DNA of 64,000 nt from Lysinibacillus sp. B2A1 (GCA_002973635.1 CP027224.1:5444001-5508000), one strand, 5' to 3'; shown: positions 1-9,567, counted from the first letter of the stretch. Numbers and translations are program-made. The notes: generated by a model not told the origin, from the sequence alone.

Positions 1-617
1 AATCCTGGAGGAGTTAATCCAATTAAATAAACAAATGCCGTTATTATTGGAACAAGCTGGCTAAACATTAGCGAAATTAATTGTGGACGATATACCTTCG
101 TCGTTTCCTTCCAATGAGAGAGCACTAATAAAAATGCTAGAAACATACTGGCAAACGTAAATATACCGTGAACTATATACCAAATACCTATCTCCTGATA
201 AACGTAGGGTGCTCCCAAATTTGGGTCTATTTCAAACACTCTATAATGAAAATGATGAATATCATTCGTTGCAACTGATAGCAGGCTAATAAAAGGAATA
301 ATCAGTAATGAAATAAACATTTTCCTATTTAAATTTATGCCCACGTACTGCATGATAAACAATAATCCAATTGCAGGTGAAAATGCCATTCCTACATATT
401 GAATAACTGTCCAAAACTTTATTTCATTTAGTGCAGTAGACATTAAACCAAAAGCAGATGCAAAACAGTAAATGGCTATCAAAAGTGTATTACAAATAAA
501 TAATTGAGCAATCTTCGTAAAATTGTGGCGTTTAAAAAAGACATATCCACTAAGATACAAATTTAATACGCCTGACGTACAAACAAGTGTGATAAAAGTA
601 GTCAATGGTGAATTCAA
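1..617 (-). CDS. 7TM sensor N-terminus (histidine-kinase type), cut off by the window start
   Basis: Only about 205 N-terminal residues are visible because the gene runs off base 1. They are nearly all hydrophobic, giving six or seven membrane spans, and include YVGMAFSPAIGLLFI, which resembles the 7TM sensor region at the front of Bacillales histidine kinases and diguanylate cyclases. I place the start at TTG 617 because AAAGAGGT (626-633) lies eight bases upstream; the in-frame ATG at 641 has no Shine-Dalgarno. The output domain is outside the window, so kinase versus cyclase cannot be decided. It is divergent from the ECF sigma gene. Confidence 0.65.
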   Translation of the reverse strand, partial: MNSPLTTFITLVCTSGVLNLYLSGYVFFKRHNFTKIAQLFICNTLLIAIYCFASAFGLMSTALNEIKFWTVIQYVGMAFSPAIGLLFIMQYVGINLNRKMFISLLIIPFISLLSVATNDIHHFHYRVFEIDPNLGAPYVYQEIGIWYIVHGIFTFASMFLAFLLVLSHWKETTKVYRPQLISLMFSQLVPIITAFVYLIGLTPPG

Positions 618-855
618 GGTTATGTACCTCTTTAGCAACATTTTTAATTTTACAGTAGCACATAAAAAAGATAGAAAAACTTTCTTCGTCAAAGCTGGGT
701 ACTCACTAAACTAAGACAAATGCTATATTTATAAAAATTTTTCGATAATTCATTTATTGAGTCTTCTAAAATATTACCTTATCATTTTTAATTTTTCAAA
801 ATAAAATGAACGATTTATTTAATTGGTGCATCTAATCAGTAAAGGAGGCATGGAG

Positions 856-1362
856 ATGAACGAAAGCGAACTTGCCAAACATGCAATTAATGGAAATGAA
901 GCTGCTCAACTTCAACTTTTAAGTTTATATAAAGAGTCTATGTATCGAGTTGCCTATAGCTATATGCGAAATGAGCATGATGCCAATGATGCTTTACAGG
1001 AGATGACATATCAATGCCTAAAAAACATTCATAAAGTTCAAACGCCTCAATATTTTAAAACATGGCTCGTTCGAGTTGTTATTAATACATGTCTAATGAT
1101 GAAGCGACAACAAAAGCAAACATTCATAACCAATAATGTATTGGAGCAGTCTCAGTATATGACAGAGCTATTTGAACTAAATGATGTCATTTCACAGCTA
1201 CCCATTGAGCAGCAGGAGCTTATTCATTTGAAGTACTTTAGGGATTTAAAAAACAGTGAGATTGCAACCCTTCAAAATATTCCTGAGGGTACTGTAAAGT
1301 CTAGATTACATAAAACATTAAAGAAGCTTCGTCAACTATTAGGAGAGGGGGGCTTTTCATGA
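856..1362 (+). CDS. ECF-type RNA polymerase sigma factor
   Basis: A 168-residue sigma-70 family protein of extracytoplasmic-function size. Region 2 lies at about residues 20-80 (SMYRVAYSYMRNEHDANDAL) and the region 4 helix-turn-helix at about 110-160 (QLPIEQQELIHLKYFRDLKN, then IPEGTVKSRLHKTLKKLR). The start is ATG 856, seven bases after AAAGGAGG (841-848); ATG 850 is too close to that site and a longer upstream reading has none. Its stop overlaps the next ATG by four bases, so it is co-transcribed and probably translationally coupled with the membrane protein that follows, the usual sigma/anti-sigma pairing. The inducing signal is not evident. Confidence 0.93.
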   Translation: MNESELAKHAINGNEAAQLQLLSLYKESMYRVAYSYMRNEHDANDALQEMTYQCLKNIHKVQTPQYFKTWLVRVVINTCLMMKRQQKQTFITNNVLEQSQYMTELFELNDVISQLPIEQQELIHLKYFRDLKNSEIATLQNIPEGTVKSRLHKTLKKLRQLLGEGGFS

Positions 1363-2681
1363 ATCCATTTGACAAAGAGCAGCAAAAAAGATATGAGGAA
1401 TTACTTGAATCAGTGCCAATGGACACATTACAACCCGAATCACAATTTCGCGCTTATAAACGATTAAAACAAAGAACTCGCTATAAGCGACTTTTACAAT
1501 TAACAATCACTGTTGCCTTTATAATGATTGCCTTTATTGGATCTATTCGGGTATCTCCTACTCTTGCACAAGCTGTTGCACAAATCCCAGGATTAAAGCC
1601 ACTTGTTGAAATGATTGCCTTCGATAAAGGAATTGAGGATATAGTCAGCAACGAATATTATGAGCATATAAATGCGAGCCAAACCATTAACGGTAAAACA
1701 CTTACGATTACAGGCGTTGTAGCAGATGAATCTGGAATGATTATTTCCTATAAGCTAAATTCAGATGAGGATTTAGCGATTTTCAAAGGCATAATAACCG
1801 AAGTTAAACAAAAAGGTGAACAAATAAGGGCAACCGTTGGTAGTAGCTGGGCAGCACAGCCTAAAGGAACATATGAAATGGAAAATACAATTAATGTTGT
1901 CGCCAGCCAAGGCATGGACTATTCATCTAAGGATTTTAAGCTGACATTATCGCTGAGTGACCACCCTGAGACAGTATTTGAAATTCCCTTTACACTAAAA
2001 AATGATGTGAAAGCATCCAAACATTATACTGTCAACAAACAAGTTATTATAGATGGGCAACGCATGACAATCCATGAGCTTATTATTTCTCCCATTCGTT
2101 CTGAGCTAAAAATGTCGATTGACCCGAAAAATTCCAAGAAAATACTAAGCTTTGAGGATATTCGCATCTATGATGAACATCAAGAAGAATGGGGAAAAAT
2201 TAAAAATGGTGTCGTCGGATTTGGTAACTATGAAGATGAGAAATTTAGTATTATGCTTGAAAGTAATTATTTCCGCATCCCCAAAAGCATAACATTTGAA
2301 CTGCGAGAAATTGAAGCAATTGATAAAGCTGATGATTTTATCATAGTCGATTTTGACAAGAAAAAAATTATAAGTCAGCCTGAGAATATAAATATAGAGC
2401 TTGAAATAAAAGATAACTTTGAAATTCAATATAAAATTTCCCCATATAAAAAGAAAGAGCATAAAGGAGTATTTAGCCATTTAGAGGATGCAAATGGGAA
2501 TATTTATTACTCAAATAGTACTTGGATTTCAGAGTACGAAAACTATATGCTAATTGGGCAGCAATTTGATATGGAGAATGTTGAAAGACTTCCAACTAAG
2601 CCAATTAAACTGCAGATTGCACGCTATGAGCAATATTTAAAAGGAAGCGGTCGTGTCCAAATCGAACTTCAAAAAAATTAA
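1359..2681 (+). CDS. DUF4179 membrane protein, probable anti-sigma factor
   Basis: A 440-residue protein with a short charged N-terminus (1-44), one membrane span (about 45-63) and a large extracytoplasmic part. The segment just after the span (SPTLAQAVAQIPGLKPLVEM) and the beta-rich domain after it match the DUF4179 family, which regularly follows ECF sigma genes in Bacillales. By analogy the cytoplasmic tail would hold the sigma factor while the outer domain senses the envelope; that role is inferred from topology and from the ATGA overlap with the sigma gene. A terminator hairpin follows, closing a two-gene operon. Confidence 0.85.
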   Translation: MNPFDKEQQKRYEELLESVPMDTLQPESQFRAYKRLKQRTRYKRLLQLTITVAFIMIAFIGSIRVSPTLAQAVAQIPGLKPLVEMIAFDKGIEDIVSNEYYEHINASQTINGKTLTITGVVADESGMIISYKLNSDEDLAIFKGIITEVKQKGEQIRATVGSSWAAQPKGTYEMENTINVVASQGMDYSSKDFKLTLSLSDHPETVFEIPFTLKNDVKASKHYTVNKQVIIDGQRMTIHELIISPIRSELKMSIDPKNSKKILSFEDIRIYDEHQEEWGKIKNGVVGFGNYEDEKFSIMLESNYFRIPKSITFELREIEAIDKADDFIIVDFDKKKIISQPENINIELEIKDNFEIQYKISPYKKKEHKGVFSHLEDANGNIYYSNSTWISEYENYMLIGQQFDMENVERLPTKPIKLQIARYEQYLKGSGRVQIELQKN

Positions 2682-2694
2682 ACATCTGAGGAAA

Positions 2695-2722
2695 AGCCGA
2701 TTTTAGTTATTAAATCGGCTTA
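2695..2722 (+). terminator. Intrinsic terminator of the sigma/anti-sigma operon
   Basis: AAGCCGATTT (2695-2704) pairs perfectly with AAATCGGCTT (2713-2722) around an eight-base loop, 14 bases after the stop codon. The T-run is short. Confidence 0.7.
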
Positions 2723-2766
2723 TTTACATCATACAAAAAACAGCACTTATCGCCCAATCAAATAGA

Positions 2767-2800
2767 AACAGAGCCTATTTCGATTGAAATTAGCTCTGTT
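2767..2800. terminator. Second hairpin, terminator-like
   Basis: ACAGAGC (2768-2774) pairs with GCTCTGT (2793-2799). The stem extends inwards through TTTC/GAAA with two mismatches and a four-base loop, followed by TAATTT. It could back up the preceding terminator; no gene converges on it. Confidence 0.45.
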
Positions 2801-3270
2801 AATTTAAATAAATAGTTTAAATCAATTCTGATATTAAATAAACTTTATCTAGTCTTTTAGTGGTTATATTTTACTCCACGTTTAAGCAAATTTCACTATA
2901 TAACCTCTCCATTATCTGTGAAGCTACTATTAAGTGCTCGTTTTTCCTAAACAAATTTTTAATCTCTATTCCATTTATTTCTCCTTTTCTTTTTTACATC
3001 CCCTCTGTAAAAAAAATTTCATATAGATACAAATTTCTATAAATAGATCATAAAACCTTTTTTGTTAATAACTATTCTTTAATTATTTTATCTAATTATA
3101 AAATTTCAGTATTTCCTCTTTATTCACAAGTCACATCCTCATAATTTCAAAACATAAGATACACAACTTTACACCTATATAAACAGAGAGTTTTATACTA
3201 TTTAATGCTTTAAATATACATTTACATTATCCCTAAAACTTTATAAAATGAAATTATTGGAGGGATAATA
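2801..3270. other. AT-rich intergenic region upstream of the SLH gene
   Basis: About 470 bases of very AT-rich DNA. A 60-codon reading frame here (2860-3042) has no Shine-Dalgarno and a low-complexity composition, so I do not call it. The last bases carry the GGAGGG Shine-Dalgarno of the following gene. The promoter of the SLH gene must lie here, but I cannot pick one hexamer pair with confidence. Confidence 0.5.
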
Positions 3271-4257
3271 ATGTATTATAATAGATATATTAACTTTAGT
3301 ATAAAAGGTATAATACTGAGCTCAATAGTAGTAAGTTTGTTTTTACAAATCGATGAAAAAGAAGCAAAGGCTGCTTCAAATAAACCTTTAAGCATTGCAG
3401 GGACAACGGAACCTGAAGATGATGGAGTAATTTATATTACTGAGGGTGTTTTAGAAAGAGGATATGAAATCTTTTCAAGTCCAAATTGGGTGACAGGTGA
3501 CAATTCGCCAAGGAACTACTCTGATTCTGAGTTAAAAGCATTAAAGAACAATCAGGAATCCAAACAAACAGTAGTCCAACAAACACAGAGATTATCTGTA
3601 GATAAGTACAAAGACTATGATTCAAATGCGTATTGGGCAAAGGATATGAAGTGGGCAATTGACCAAGGTCTTATTACAGGTTATCAGAATCAAAAACATC
3701 CTTCACAGCCATCAAAAGGGGTAGGAAATTGGATAGACCCATATGGAAGCCTAACGGAATACCAAATGCTAAATGTTATGCTCCGTTACCGTGATGGAAC
3801 CCAATTTGAATCTGCCAAAATCGCAATGAAGGACAAGACAGCTACAAACTTCGCGTATGTGGAGTATCATTTCGCTAACATACACGGTATCATGACAAAG
3901 GGTTCTACATCCAATGCCAACTTTGCTAAAAAACAAGTGACACGTGGTCAAATGGCACAAGCATTAGTTTCAATGCATTATGGGAAATCAGTAACGCTTC
4001 AGCAAGCAGTGGATTTCATGTATGCAAATGGGCTTACAACAGGAAGCAATTCGTCTAGGGGACAAACACTAGAAAATTTTGGAACAGACACAAAACTTGC
4101 AAGAGCGCACATCGTGGCATTCATAGGTCGTTATAACGATGTAGTCAAAGGAGGGCAGCTGAAGGATACACTTAATAATCCAACCGAGTACAGTACAGTG
4201 ACAACCCCACCTAACCCCACAGCACCAAAGTTTGAGCATACAAAATACGATTACTAA
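3271..4257 (+). CDS. Secreted SLH-domain surface protein
   Basis: A 328-residue exported protein. Residues 1-34 form a signal peptide ending AKA with a hydrophobic core (GIILSSIVVSLFL). A recognisable S-layer homology repeat begins near residue 115 (YWAKDMKWAIDQGLITGY) and weaker repeats follow near 165-280 (FAYVEYHFANIHGIM, QAVDFMYANGLTTG). SLH repeats usually bind pyruvylated secondary cell-wall polymer, so it is likely held at the cell surface. No enzymatic domain is visible and the proline-rich C-terminus is short. GGAGGG sits about eight bases before the ATG. It stands alone, with hairpins downstream. Confidence 0.8.
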   Translation: MYYNRYINFSIKGIILSSIVVSLFLQIDEKEAKAASNKPLSIAGTTEPEDDGVIYITEGVLERGYEIFSSPNWVTGDNSPRNYSDSELKALKNNQESKQTVVQQTQRLSVDKYKDYDSNAYWAKDMKWAIDQGLITGYQNQKHPSQPSKGVGNWIDPYGSLTEYQMLNVMLRYRDGTQFESAKIAMKDKTATNFAYVEYHFANIHGIMTKGSTSNANFAKKQVTRGQMAQALVSMHYGKSVTLQQAVDFMYANGLTTGSNSSRGQTLENFGTDTKLARAHIVAFIGRYNDVVKGGQLKDTLNNPTEYSTVTTPPNPTAPKFEHTKYDY

Positions 4258-4282
4258 AGGGGTACGATATGTACTCCCTTTT
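4256..4282 (+). terminator. Intrinsic terminator after the SLH gene
   Basis: AAAGGG-GTAC pairs with GTAC-CCCTTT around GATAT with one bulged base, followed by TTTTGC. It overlaps the stop codon. Confidence 0.7.
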
Positions 4283-4293
4283 GCTTACCCTAA

Positions 4294-4319
4294 AGCCACT
4301 CCTTTTATCAGGAATGGCT
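4294..4319. terminator. Hairpin between convergent genes
   Basis: AGCCACTCC (4294-4302) pairs with GGAATGGCT (4311-4319) with one mismatch, followed by CCCTTTT. It lies between the SLH gene and the convergent LRR gene and could act on either. Confidence 0.4.
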
Positions 4320-4469
4320 CCCTTTTGGGAATCAATTTTTTCTAAAACTTTCTTATTCAAGGAATTATCCCATAGATTAAGTTCTTTTCATAAGCTCATC
4401 TGACAAACCGCTTTAACAGCCATTAAGTTCCACAATAGATCAATCACGTCTTAAAAAAGCACGTTAGCC

Positions 4470-6344
4470 TCAATAAATTATTATCCTTTTATCAAGAACA
4501 GACTTGTTTTGCACTTGATTGCCTAAAAGATATAGTTTTTTCAAATTGGGCAGATTTACTAAAGGCTCAACATTTGTAATCGCGTTATTTTCCAAATGAA
4601 GCATCTCAATTTGTTGCCAATTTTCCATAAAACTTAATGATTGTAGTGAGCTATCCTGCATTGTGAAAGAGCGTAGAGCAGAAAGGCCAGCAAAATAAGG
4701 CATAACCTTATCAACTTCATGCAACCAGTCACCATTACCTACTTGGAAGGATACATCATTCAATGTTAACTGTTCCAGTATGTTGTTGTTAAAAGGGTTT
4801 TTACTATTAAATTGAAACTTACACTCATAACAATTTATCGTTTTTACATGCTGTAAATTAAATAACTCACTCGTTTCATCGTAAAAAGATGTCTCATTGA
4901 GATTTAATGTTTGTAGATTTGGTAGACGATTTAAGGCACTAATACCTGTAAAATCGCTATACTCCATCGCTGTAAATTGTTCTAGCTGTGGGTATTTTAA
5001 TAATTCTGCTCCATTAAAATACGACTCAGACCCTCTAATATAAACAGTCAAGTTTTTTAATGCAGGTGCCTCTAACTTAGAAATGAAAGAACTTGTTAAT
5101 TCCGCTTTTTTTAAATGAGGAGCTACAATCGATGATACTTCGCCACTATAACCAATTATCGATAAATCGGTCAGAGAAGTCAGGCTGTTCATAATATCAA
5201 GTAACTCTAATTTATAAAGAGAAGATAAACGTAGCTTAGTTAATGACGACTTATCTCTAAGGCGCTCTAAATTCGTAATATCCATATTTTCAAGATCTAG
5301 CGATTGCAGATTGGGCATATTTTGTATAAAATCGAGCGTTTTTAAATTTTTCACTGATGTAAGCTTCAATTCTTGTAGTTGATTCAGTGAGTAGAACGCG
5401 CTAAAATCTGTTGCCTCACTCATATCTATTGCTAATGACTCTAAACCTGTTAATGAAGACAACCACTTTAAATCATTGGTATAACTTAAAGACAATGATT
5501 TTAATGACAGTTGATTCAGCAGATGGAAGTCTGTAACCGTCTCGGTCAAATAAGAAATCTCAAGTGATTGAAGATTAGGAAACTCTAATAATAATGCAAG
5601 TTCATCATTACTTCGAATTTGGACAGAGAGCTCTACAATGTTAGACTTATCACTAAAATATTCGGCAATTCTACTAAATGATTCATTAAAGCTGCCTGTA
5701 TAGCTTTTTAAGCTTTTCAGATGTCGAAAGCTTACTTTTTCACTCTGCGATATTTCATAATCATTCATGAACTTCAATACAGTCAGTCCAGTAAAGGCTT
5801 CAAAGTCCTTTTGTTCGATTTTTTGAGTATTTAATATCTTATCCATAACAATATAGTTTGAAATTTCAGCCTGCTTATTCGTAAAAGGATCATCAAAGCT
5901 GTAATCAAAATGCCACTGATTATCAGTATAGTAGGTAGTTAAATAGCGGATACTTGCTATTTCTTCTTTAGTCGGCATCGCTTCACCTTTATTAAAAATA
6001 TCTTTTAAAAAGAACAAAAGAACTTCGCTTTCCGGCATAGTTCGAACAGGTATTTTTTCATGGTTACCATATTCAGTTTGATTATTACTCAAAAGAAAAT
6101 ACCCAAAGAATGCACAAATAATGACGATTGGCACAATTAGAAGCGCCTTTAAATTCGTATTTGGATGTGTTTTTGTTTTAGGAGGAATTGTTCCATAATA
6201 ATTATTGATCGTCTGGTCAACATAATAGACATTATTCTCCTTCAACATTAATTCAGTTTCACAAAAAGGACATTTGAATGGCTGCCCTTCTTTATATTCA
6301 ATTTTCCCATTACAATTTGGACAATTTAATTTAATAAGTCCCAT
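4470..6344 (-). CDS. Zinc-ribbon, single-span membrane protein with leucine-rich repeats
   Basis: A 624-residue protein. Residues 8-28 form a zinc ribbon (CPNC...CPFC), residues about 65-86 a membrane span, and from about 200 to the end there are tandem leucine-rich repeats of about 22-24 residues (for example LEFPNLQSLEIS, LNRLPNLQTLNLNET, LVNLPNLKKLYLLGNQ). The start is ATG 6344, preceded by AGGAGGG; a 24-residue upstream extension lacks a site. The topology suggests the ribbon is inside and the repeats outside, as a ligand- or partner-binding platform. No catalytic motif is seen and the function is unknown. The zinc ribbon + span + LRR order is uncommon. Confidence 0.75.
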   Translation of the reverse strand: MGLIKLNCPNCNGKIEYKEGQPFKCPFCETELMLKENNVYYVDQTINNYYGTIPPKTKTHPNTNLKALLIVPIVIICAFFGYFLLSNNQTEYGNHEKIPVRTMPESEVLLFFLKDIFNKGEAMPTKEEIASIRYLTTYYTDNQWHFDYSFDDPFTNKQAEISNYIVMDKILNTQKIEQKDFEAFTGLTVLKFMNDYEISQSEKVSFRHLKSLKSYTGSFNESFSRIAEYFSDKSNIVELSVQIRSNDELALLLEFPNLQSLEISYLTETVTDFHLLNQLSLKSLSLSYTNDLKWLSSLTGLESLAIDMSEATDFSAFYSLNQLQELKLTSVKNLKTLDFIQNMPNLQSLDLENMDITNLERLRDKSSLTKLRLSSLYKLELLDIMNSLTSLTDLSIIGYSGEVSSIVAPHLKKAELTSSFISKLEAPALKNLTVYIRGSESYFNGAELLKYPQLEQFTAMEYSDFTGISALNRLPNLQTLNLNETSFYDETSELFNLQHVKTINCYECKFQFNSKNPFNNNILEQLTLNDVSFQVGNGDWLHEVDKVMPYFAGLSALRSFTMQDSSLQSLSFMENWQQIEMLHLENNAITNVEPLVNLPNLKKLYLLGNQVQNKSVLDKRIIIY

Positions 6345-6495
6345 TGGCGCCCTCCTAGTCAACCGTTTTTGTCTAGCCAATAAAATGTCCCCAACCCAAA
6401 TATATTTATTTTTCAATAAGCTTAGTTGTCTAAAATAAAAATGTCAATATTTCCTTTATCCCTAAAATCACCCTGGTTTACTTAATAAATGTAAG

Positions 6496-6528
6496 AGAGA
6501 CGATGACAAGGTATATGTCGTCGTCTCT
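6496..6528. terminator. Terminator hairpin downstream of the TerD-vWA gene
   Basis: AGAGACGATGAC (6496-6507) pairs with GTCGTCGTCTCT (6517-6528) with one G-U. It lies about 120 bases past the stop of the minus-strand TerD-vWA gene. The T-rich tail is stronger on the plus strand, so it may work in both directions. The rest of 6345-6650 shows no gene. Confidence 0.55.
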
Positions 6529-6650
6529 TCATTTTGTTTTCTGTTAATTGGAATGCATGATATCATCTCTTAAATAATAAACGGAATGGAAGTAGAGCCG
6601 GTTGGGTTAATCTATATTCTAGCCTTGCTAACTACTCAGTTCCCTTCACT

Positions 6651-7901
6651 TCAATGTAAAATCCCCTTTTTCCTTGCTTCCTTCAGCCAAATTGGAAACT
6701 CATTTAGAAGACGGTTATATAGCTCTTCATCTGATATTTTATCTAAATCATCTAAGGCAAAAAAATTAGCATTATCAATTTTTCGTCCTGGTAAATTATC
6801 CAACTTTCGAAGAACTCCATAATTCGCATTTCCTAGCCCAACAAATTGCCAGAATAGATTTCGTTTAGAGGCATCCACTAATATTTTTGCAATCTCTTTA
6901 TCTTTATATATTCCACCATCACTGAAAAATATTATATATGCTGGTATATCTTTCCTTGGTTCCTTTTTTACATAGTGATGGATGATATCCTTCATAACAG
7001 GTGGCTCATTATTATCCATACCTAGACCACCGAATATTTTAGGTCCAGGATATGTTTGTTTAATATAATCCTCAAAATCTCTCTCTGTTACACTTCTCGC
7101 TTTCATAAATTTAGACCCAAAGAACCAAACATCTAATTCGCCATTATCGTCCATGCAGGCAGCCACAGCTAGCACACGTTCAAAAGCACGCTGAATGGTC
7201 CCATTTCGGTATAGCTGTGTCATAGAGCCTGATGCATCAAAAACAACTGCTACACGTGATTTCTCAAGTGCAATTTTCTTCTTTTCCAATGAAATGGAAA
7301 CTTTTCTTTTCAGTAAATCAATTTTTGATAAATTAACATCTTGAACAGGTTCATCTTGAGGAACAGATGGAGCTTCCGGCACTTCAGGCTCTTCAACCTC
7401 TACTCCATACGATTCAGCTAATGGCTTTAACCCGCCATTAAATCCTCTGCCAATCGCTCGAAATTTAAATTTTGATTGGTGTCGATATACTTCTGCAAGA
7501 ACCAATGCTCTTTCTTCAGTAGCATCATCGATTTGATAACAAACTTCCCCATGAGTTCCCTTTACTGTGATACTTAGTCCTTGAACAGTATCAAATGTTG
7601 AGTTTCCTTCTAATGTTGCTGTAAAAAAACAATGCTGTATAGTTGGAGAAAGCTTTTCTAGCTGAATAGTAAAAACTACCTTATTCATGTCATTTTCTTT
7701 CAACCAAACACTTCGTTCTGGATCGGTTTCTTGGTTATAAAATATCATGTACTCATCTGATGGAACTTTGCCATCAGCAGCTACTAAAAAAGAACTTACA
7801 TCTAATACAGATGTAGAGCTCCATCGTACTTCCACGCTGAGACTGCCACTCTCTGATAGAACCGTATTACCGCCTTTTTGTAAAGAAACAATGTTAGCCA
7901 T
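6651..7901 (-). CDS. TerD-domain protein fused to a von Willebrand A domain
   Basis: A 416-residue protein. Residues 1-168 are a full TerD (tellurium-resistance/stress) domain ending RGFNGGLKPLAESYGVEVE, residues 170-215 a proline-rich linker, and 216-416 a vWA domain with the metal-site motif DASGS at 222-226. TerD domains bind calcium and occur in stress and phage-response clusters; TerD-vWA fusions are known in ter loci. AAAGGGAG precedes the ATG. The neighbour at 8025-8948 carries a related TerD segment, so this is a two-gene ter-type locus without the usual TerC membrane partner in view. Confidence 0.85.
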   Translation of the reverse strand: MANIVSLQKGGNTVLSESGSLSVEVRWSSTSVLDVSSFLVAADGKVPSDEYMIFYNQETDPERSVWLKENDMNKVVFTIQLEKLSPTIQHCFFTATLEGNSTFDTVQGLSITVKGTHGEVCYQIDDATEERALVLAEVYRHQSKFKFRAIGRGFNGGLKPLAESYGVEVEEPEVPEAPSVPQDEPVQDVNLSKIDLLKRKVSISLEKKKIALEKSRVAVVFDASGSMTQLYRNGTIQRAFERVLAVAACMDDNGELDVWFFGSKFMKARSVTERDFEDYIKQTYPGPKIFGGLGMDNNEPPVMKDIIHHYVKKEPRKDIPAYIIFFSDGGIYKDKEIAKILVDASKRNLFWQFVGLGNANYGVLRKLDNLPGRKIDNANFFALDDLDKISDEELYNRLLNEFPIWLKEARKKGILH

Positions 7902-8024
7902 ATCAAAACTCCCTTTATACTGTTTTTACCCTGTCCCTAATTCTATGTATTTCTTTCTATGCTTTCTTTCACTTAAAACATATAATGATTATAATTTTAT
8001 ATTCAAAATTTATATATTTCTACC

Positions 8025-8948
8025 TTACTTATAATCATTTATTGGTCCTTTATCCATTATGACTTCTACCATATTTGAAGACCCCATCCTAAGTTTAGGT
8101 CTACGTTCTGAATTCGGTGTACTATAAAGCTCTAATGGGCTGATAATAACTCCATCTTGCGTACTATGAAGTATTCCGGGAACACAGGAATAAATTCTAT
8201 CATTATTATTTGCATTCTTGGCGAATATTGTAACAGAGGTTCCATTATGATTATCTATACTTATGGACACCTTGTATCTGTAAAATGAGCCTGTTCCATT
8301 TGACTGAGCAGAGTAAACCACAGGAACAACTGCAAGAATATTATTATTTAACCTTAATTTGATTACTTCTGTCTTTGTTGATCGACTATCTCTCCCAACA
8401 TCCCCCATATGTTCGACAGCTCCATTGCCAAAATTCCTGAGTGGAGGTGTTCCTTTCGCCCCAAACATAGCTACATCTATCTGCTTACCATCCTTTGTAT
8501 AGACTAAAGCATATATATCATAATCTGTACCCGTCTTCCAAGATACCGTAGCAGTAATTTCTGGAGTTTTATCAATGATAACTGGCCTTTGACCTTTGAT
8601 CAGACTTATCTTACCCTTTACTTTTTCAAGGTTTATTGATGACAATGTGTTTTGTCTTTTCTTATTTTCAGGTACAGCTTGGGGTTTATCAGGTTCTTGT
8701 GGTATATCTTTTTTAATTGTTTTAGTATCAGAAGACGTGTTTTGCTCATCAGGTTCAACCTCAACACCGTAATTTTCACATAACCCTTTAAGACCAGAAT
8801 CAAATCCACGCCAGATTGATCTTGCTTTTGTCTGACCATTCCTTAGATATAATTCTAATACTACGATTCCATTTTCATTTGCAAAACTAAATGGGGTTAA
8901 CTGGATAATAGTATTATCGGAACATATCTCCGCCTTCAAATTTTTCAC
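8025..8948 (-). CDS. TerD-family protein lacking the first half of its N-terminal TerD domain (possible pseudogene)
   Basis: A 307-residue frame. Residues 1-65 align with only the second half of a TerD domain, the conserved end being RGFDSGLKGLCENYGVEVE as in the neighbouring gene. After a charged linker, residues about 105-300 form a second, complete TerD-like beta domain (DIYALVYTKDGKQIDVAMFG, then GAVEHMGDVGRD). The only in-frame start is GTG 8948 with no Shine-Dalgarno; GGCGGAG at about 8921-8927 precedes an ATG in another frame. Upstream DNA contains no TerD sequence before a terminator at 9038-9070. A 5' deletion is likely; whether a shorter protein is made is unclear. Confidence 0.6.
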   Translation of the reverse strand: MKNLKAEICSDNTIIQLTPFSFANENGIVVLELYLRNGQTKARSIWRGFDSGLKGLCENYGVEVEPDEQNTSSDTKTIKKDIPQEPDKPQAVPENKKRQNTLSSINLEKVKGKISLIKGQRPVIIDKTPEITATVSWKTGTDYDIYALVYTKDGKQIDVAMFGAKGTPPLRNFGNGAVEHMGDVGRDSRSTKTEVIKLRLNNNILAVVPVVYSAQSNGTGSFYRYKVSISIDNHNGTSVTIFAKNANNNDRIYSCVPGILHSTQDGVIISPLELYSTPNSERRPKLRMGSSNMVEVIMDKGPINDYK

Positions 8949-9037
8949 ATTAAATTAGTATATTATAAAAATTTTTCGCAATAATTTAATTCAGTAGATT
9001 TAGATATCAAACACTTAGACATTTAAAGCAAACGAAA

Positions 9038-9070
9038 AAATCGCCCTTATTTAGCATTGAAAGGCGATTT
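9038..9070 (-). terminator. Intrinsic terminator after the 9196-9567 gene
   Basis: AAATCGCC (9038-9045) pairs with GGCGATTT (9063-9070). Read on the minus strand it ends in TTTTTTCG. It also isolates the truncated TerD gene from upstream transcription. Confidence 0.7.
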
Positions 9071-9195
9071 CTAATAATATTGATAAAAAAAGTTGTAAAT
9101 TATCTATTATAATCATGCTCTTCTTGGTGTATATCAATAAGGTTAATTATAAATTATCTAGAAATATCTATGTTTTTTTAGACATAAAATATTCT

Positions 9196-9567
9196 TTATG
9201 CTCTCCAGCCAACCTCTTTAGCAACTCTTTTTACCTGATTTATAAATTTATCCTGTTTTCTACCTTTATCTTCTATAGCCTTATCACTTGTAGATGCCCA
9301 TCTGAAAATTTGCTCTATACTCCCGTAACCCCTCTTAAAAGCCTTAGCTAGTTTTAAACAATTTTCTTTACTCGGCGAAAATGACAACACTACTCTTAAC
9401 TCCTCATCTGTCCATTCCTTCCCCTTATTTTGCTCATCATATTCGATTTCCTTTTCAATAGATAATAAAATTTCCTTAGCAAAGGTGATTCTCTCGCTTA
9501 GTTCCATTCCTTCTACATCGTTACTAATTAACGTTAAAAAATCTTCTTTAAATATTTTTTTTGTCAT
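9196..9567 (-). CDS. Hypothetical protein, possibly DNA-associated
   Basis: A 123-residue protein whose family I do not recognise with certainty. The centre (EWTDEELRVVLSFSPSKENC, then FKRGYGSIEQIFRWA) looks like a small Myb/SANT-like helical module seen next to HNH-type proteins, and the C-terminus is basic (FINQVKRVAKEVGWRA). There is no signal peptide or membrane span. AAGGGG lies about eight bases before the ATG. It follows the 9606-10244 gene by 38 bases and is probably in one transcript with it. Confidence 0.5.
   Translation of the reverse strand: MTKKIFKEDFLTLISNDVEGMELSERITFAKEILLSIEKEIEYDEQNKGKEWTDEELRVVLSFSPSKENCLKLAKAFKRGYGSIEQIFRWASTSDKAIEDKGRKQDKFINQVKRVAKEVGWRA

Noticed and set aside
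2860..3042. 60-codon plus-strand frame before the SLH gene
   Set aside because: No Shine-Dalgarno, low-complexity hydrophobic text and no recognisable family.
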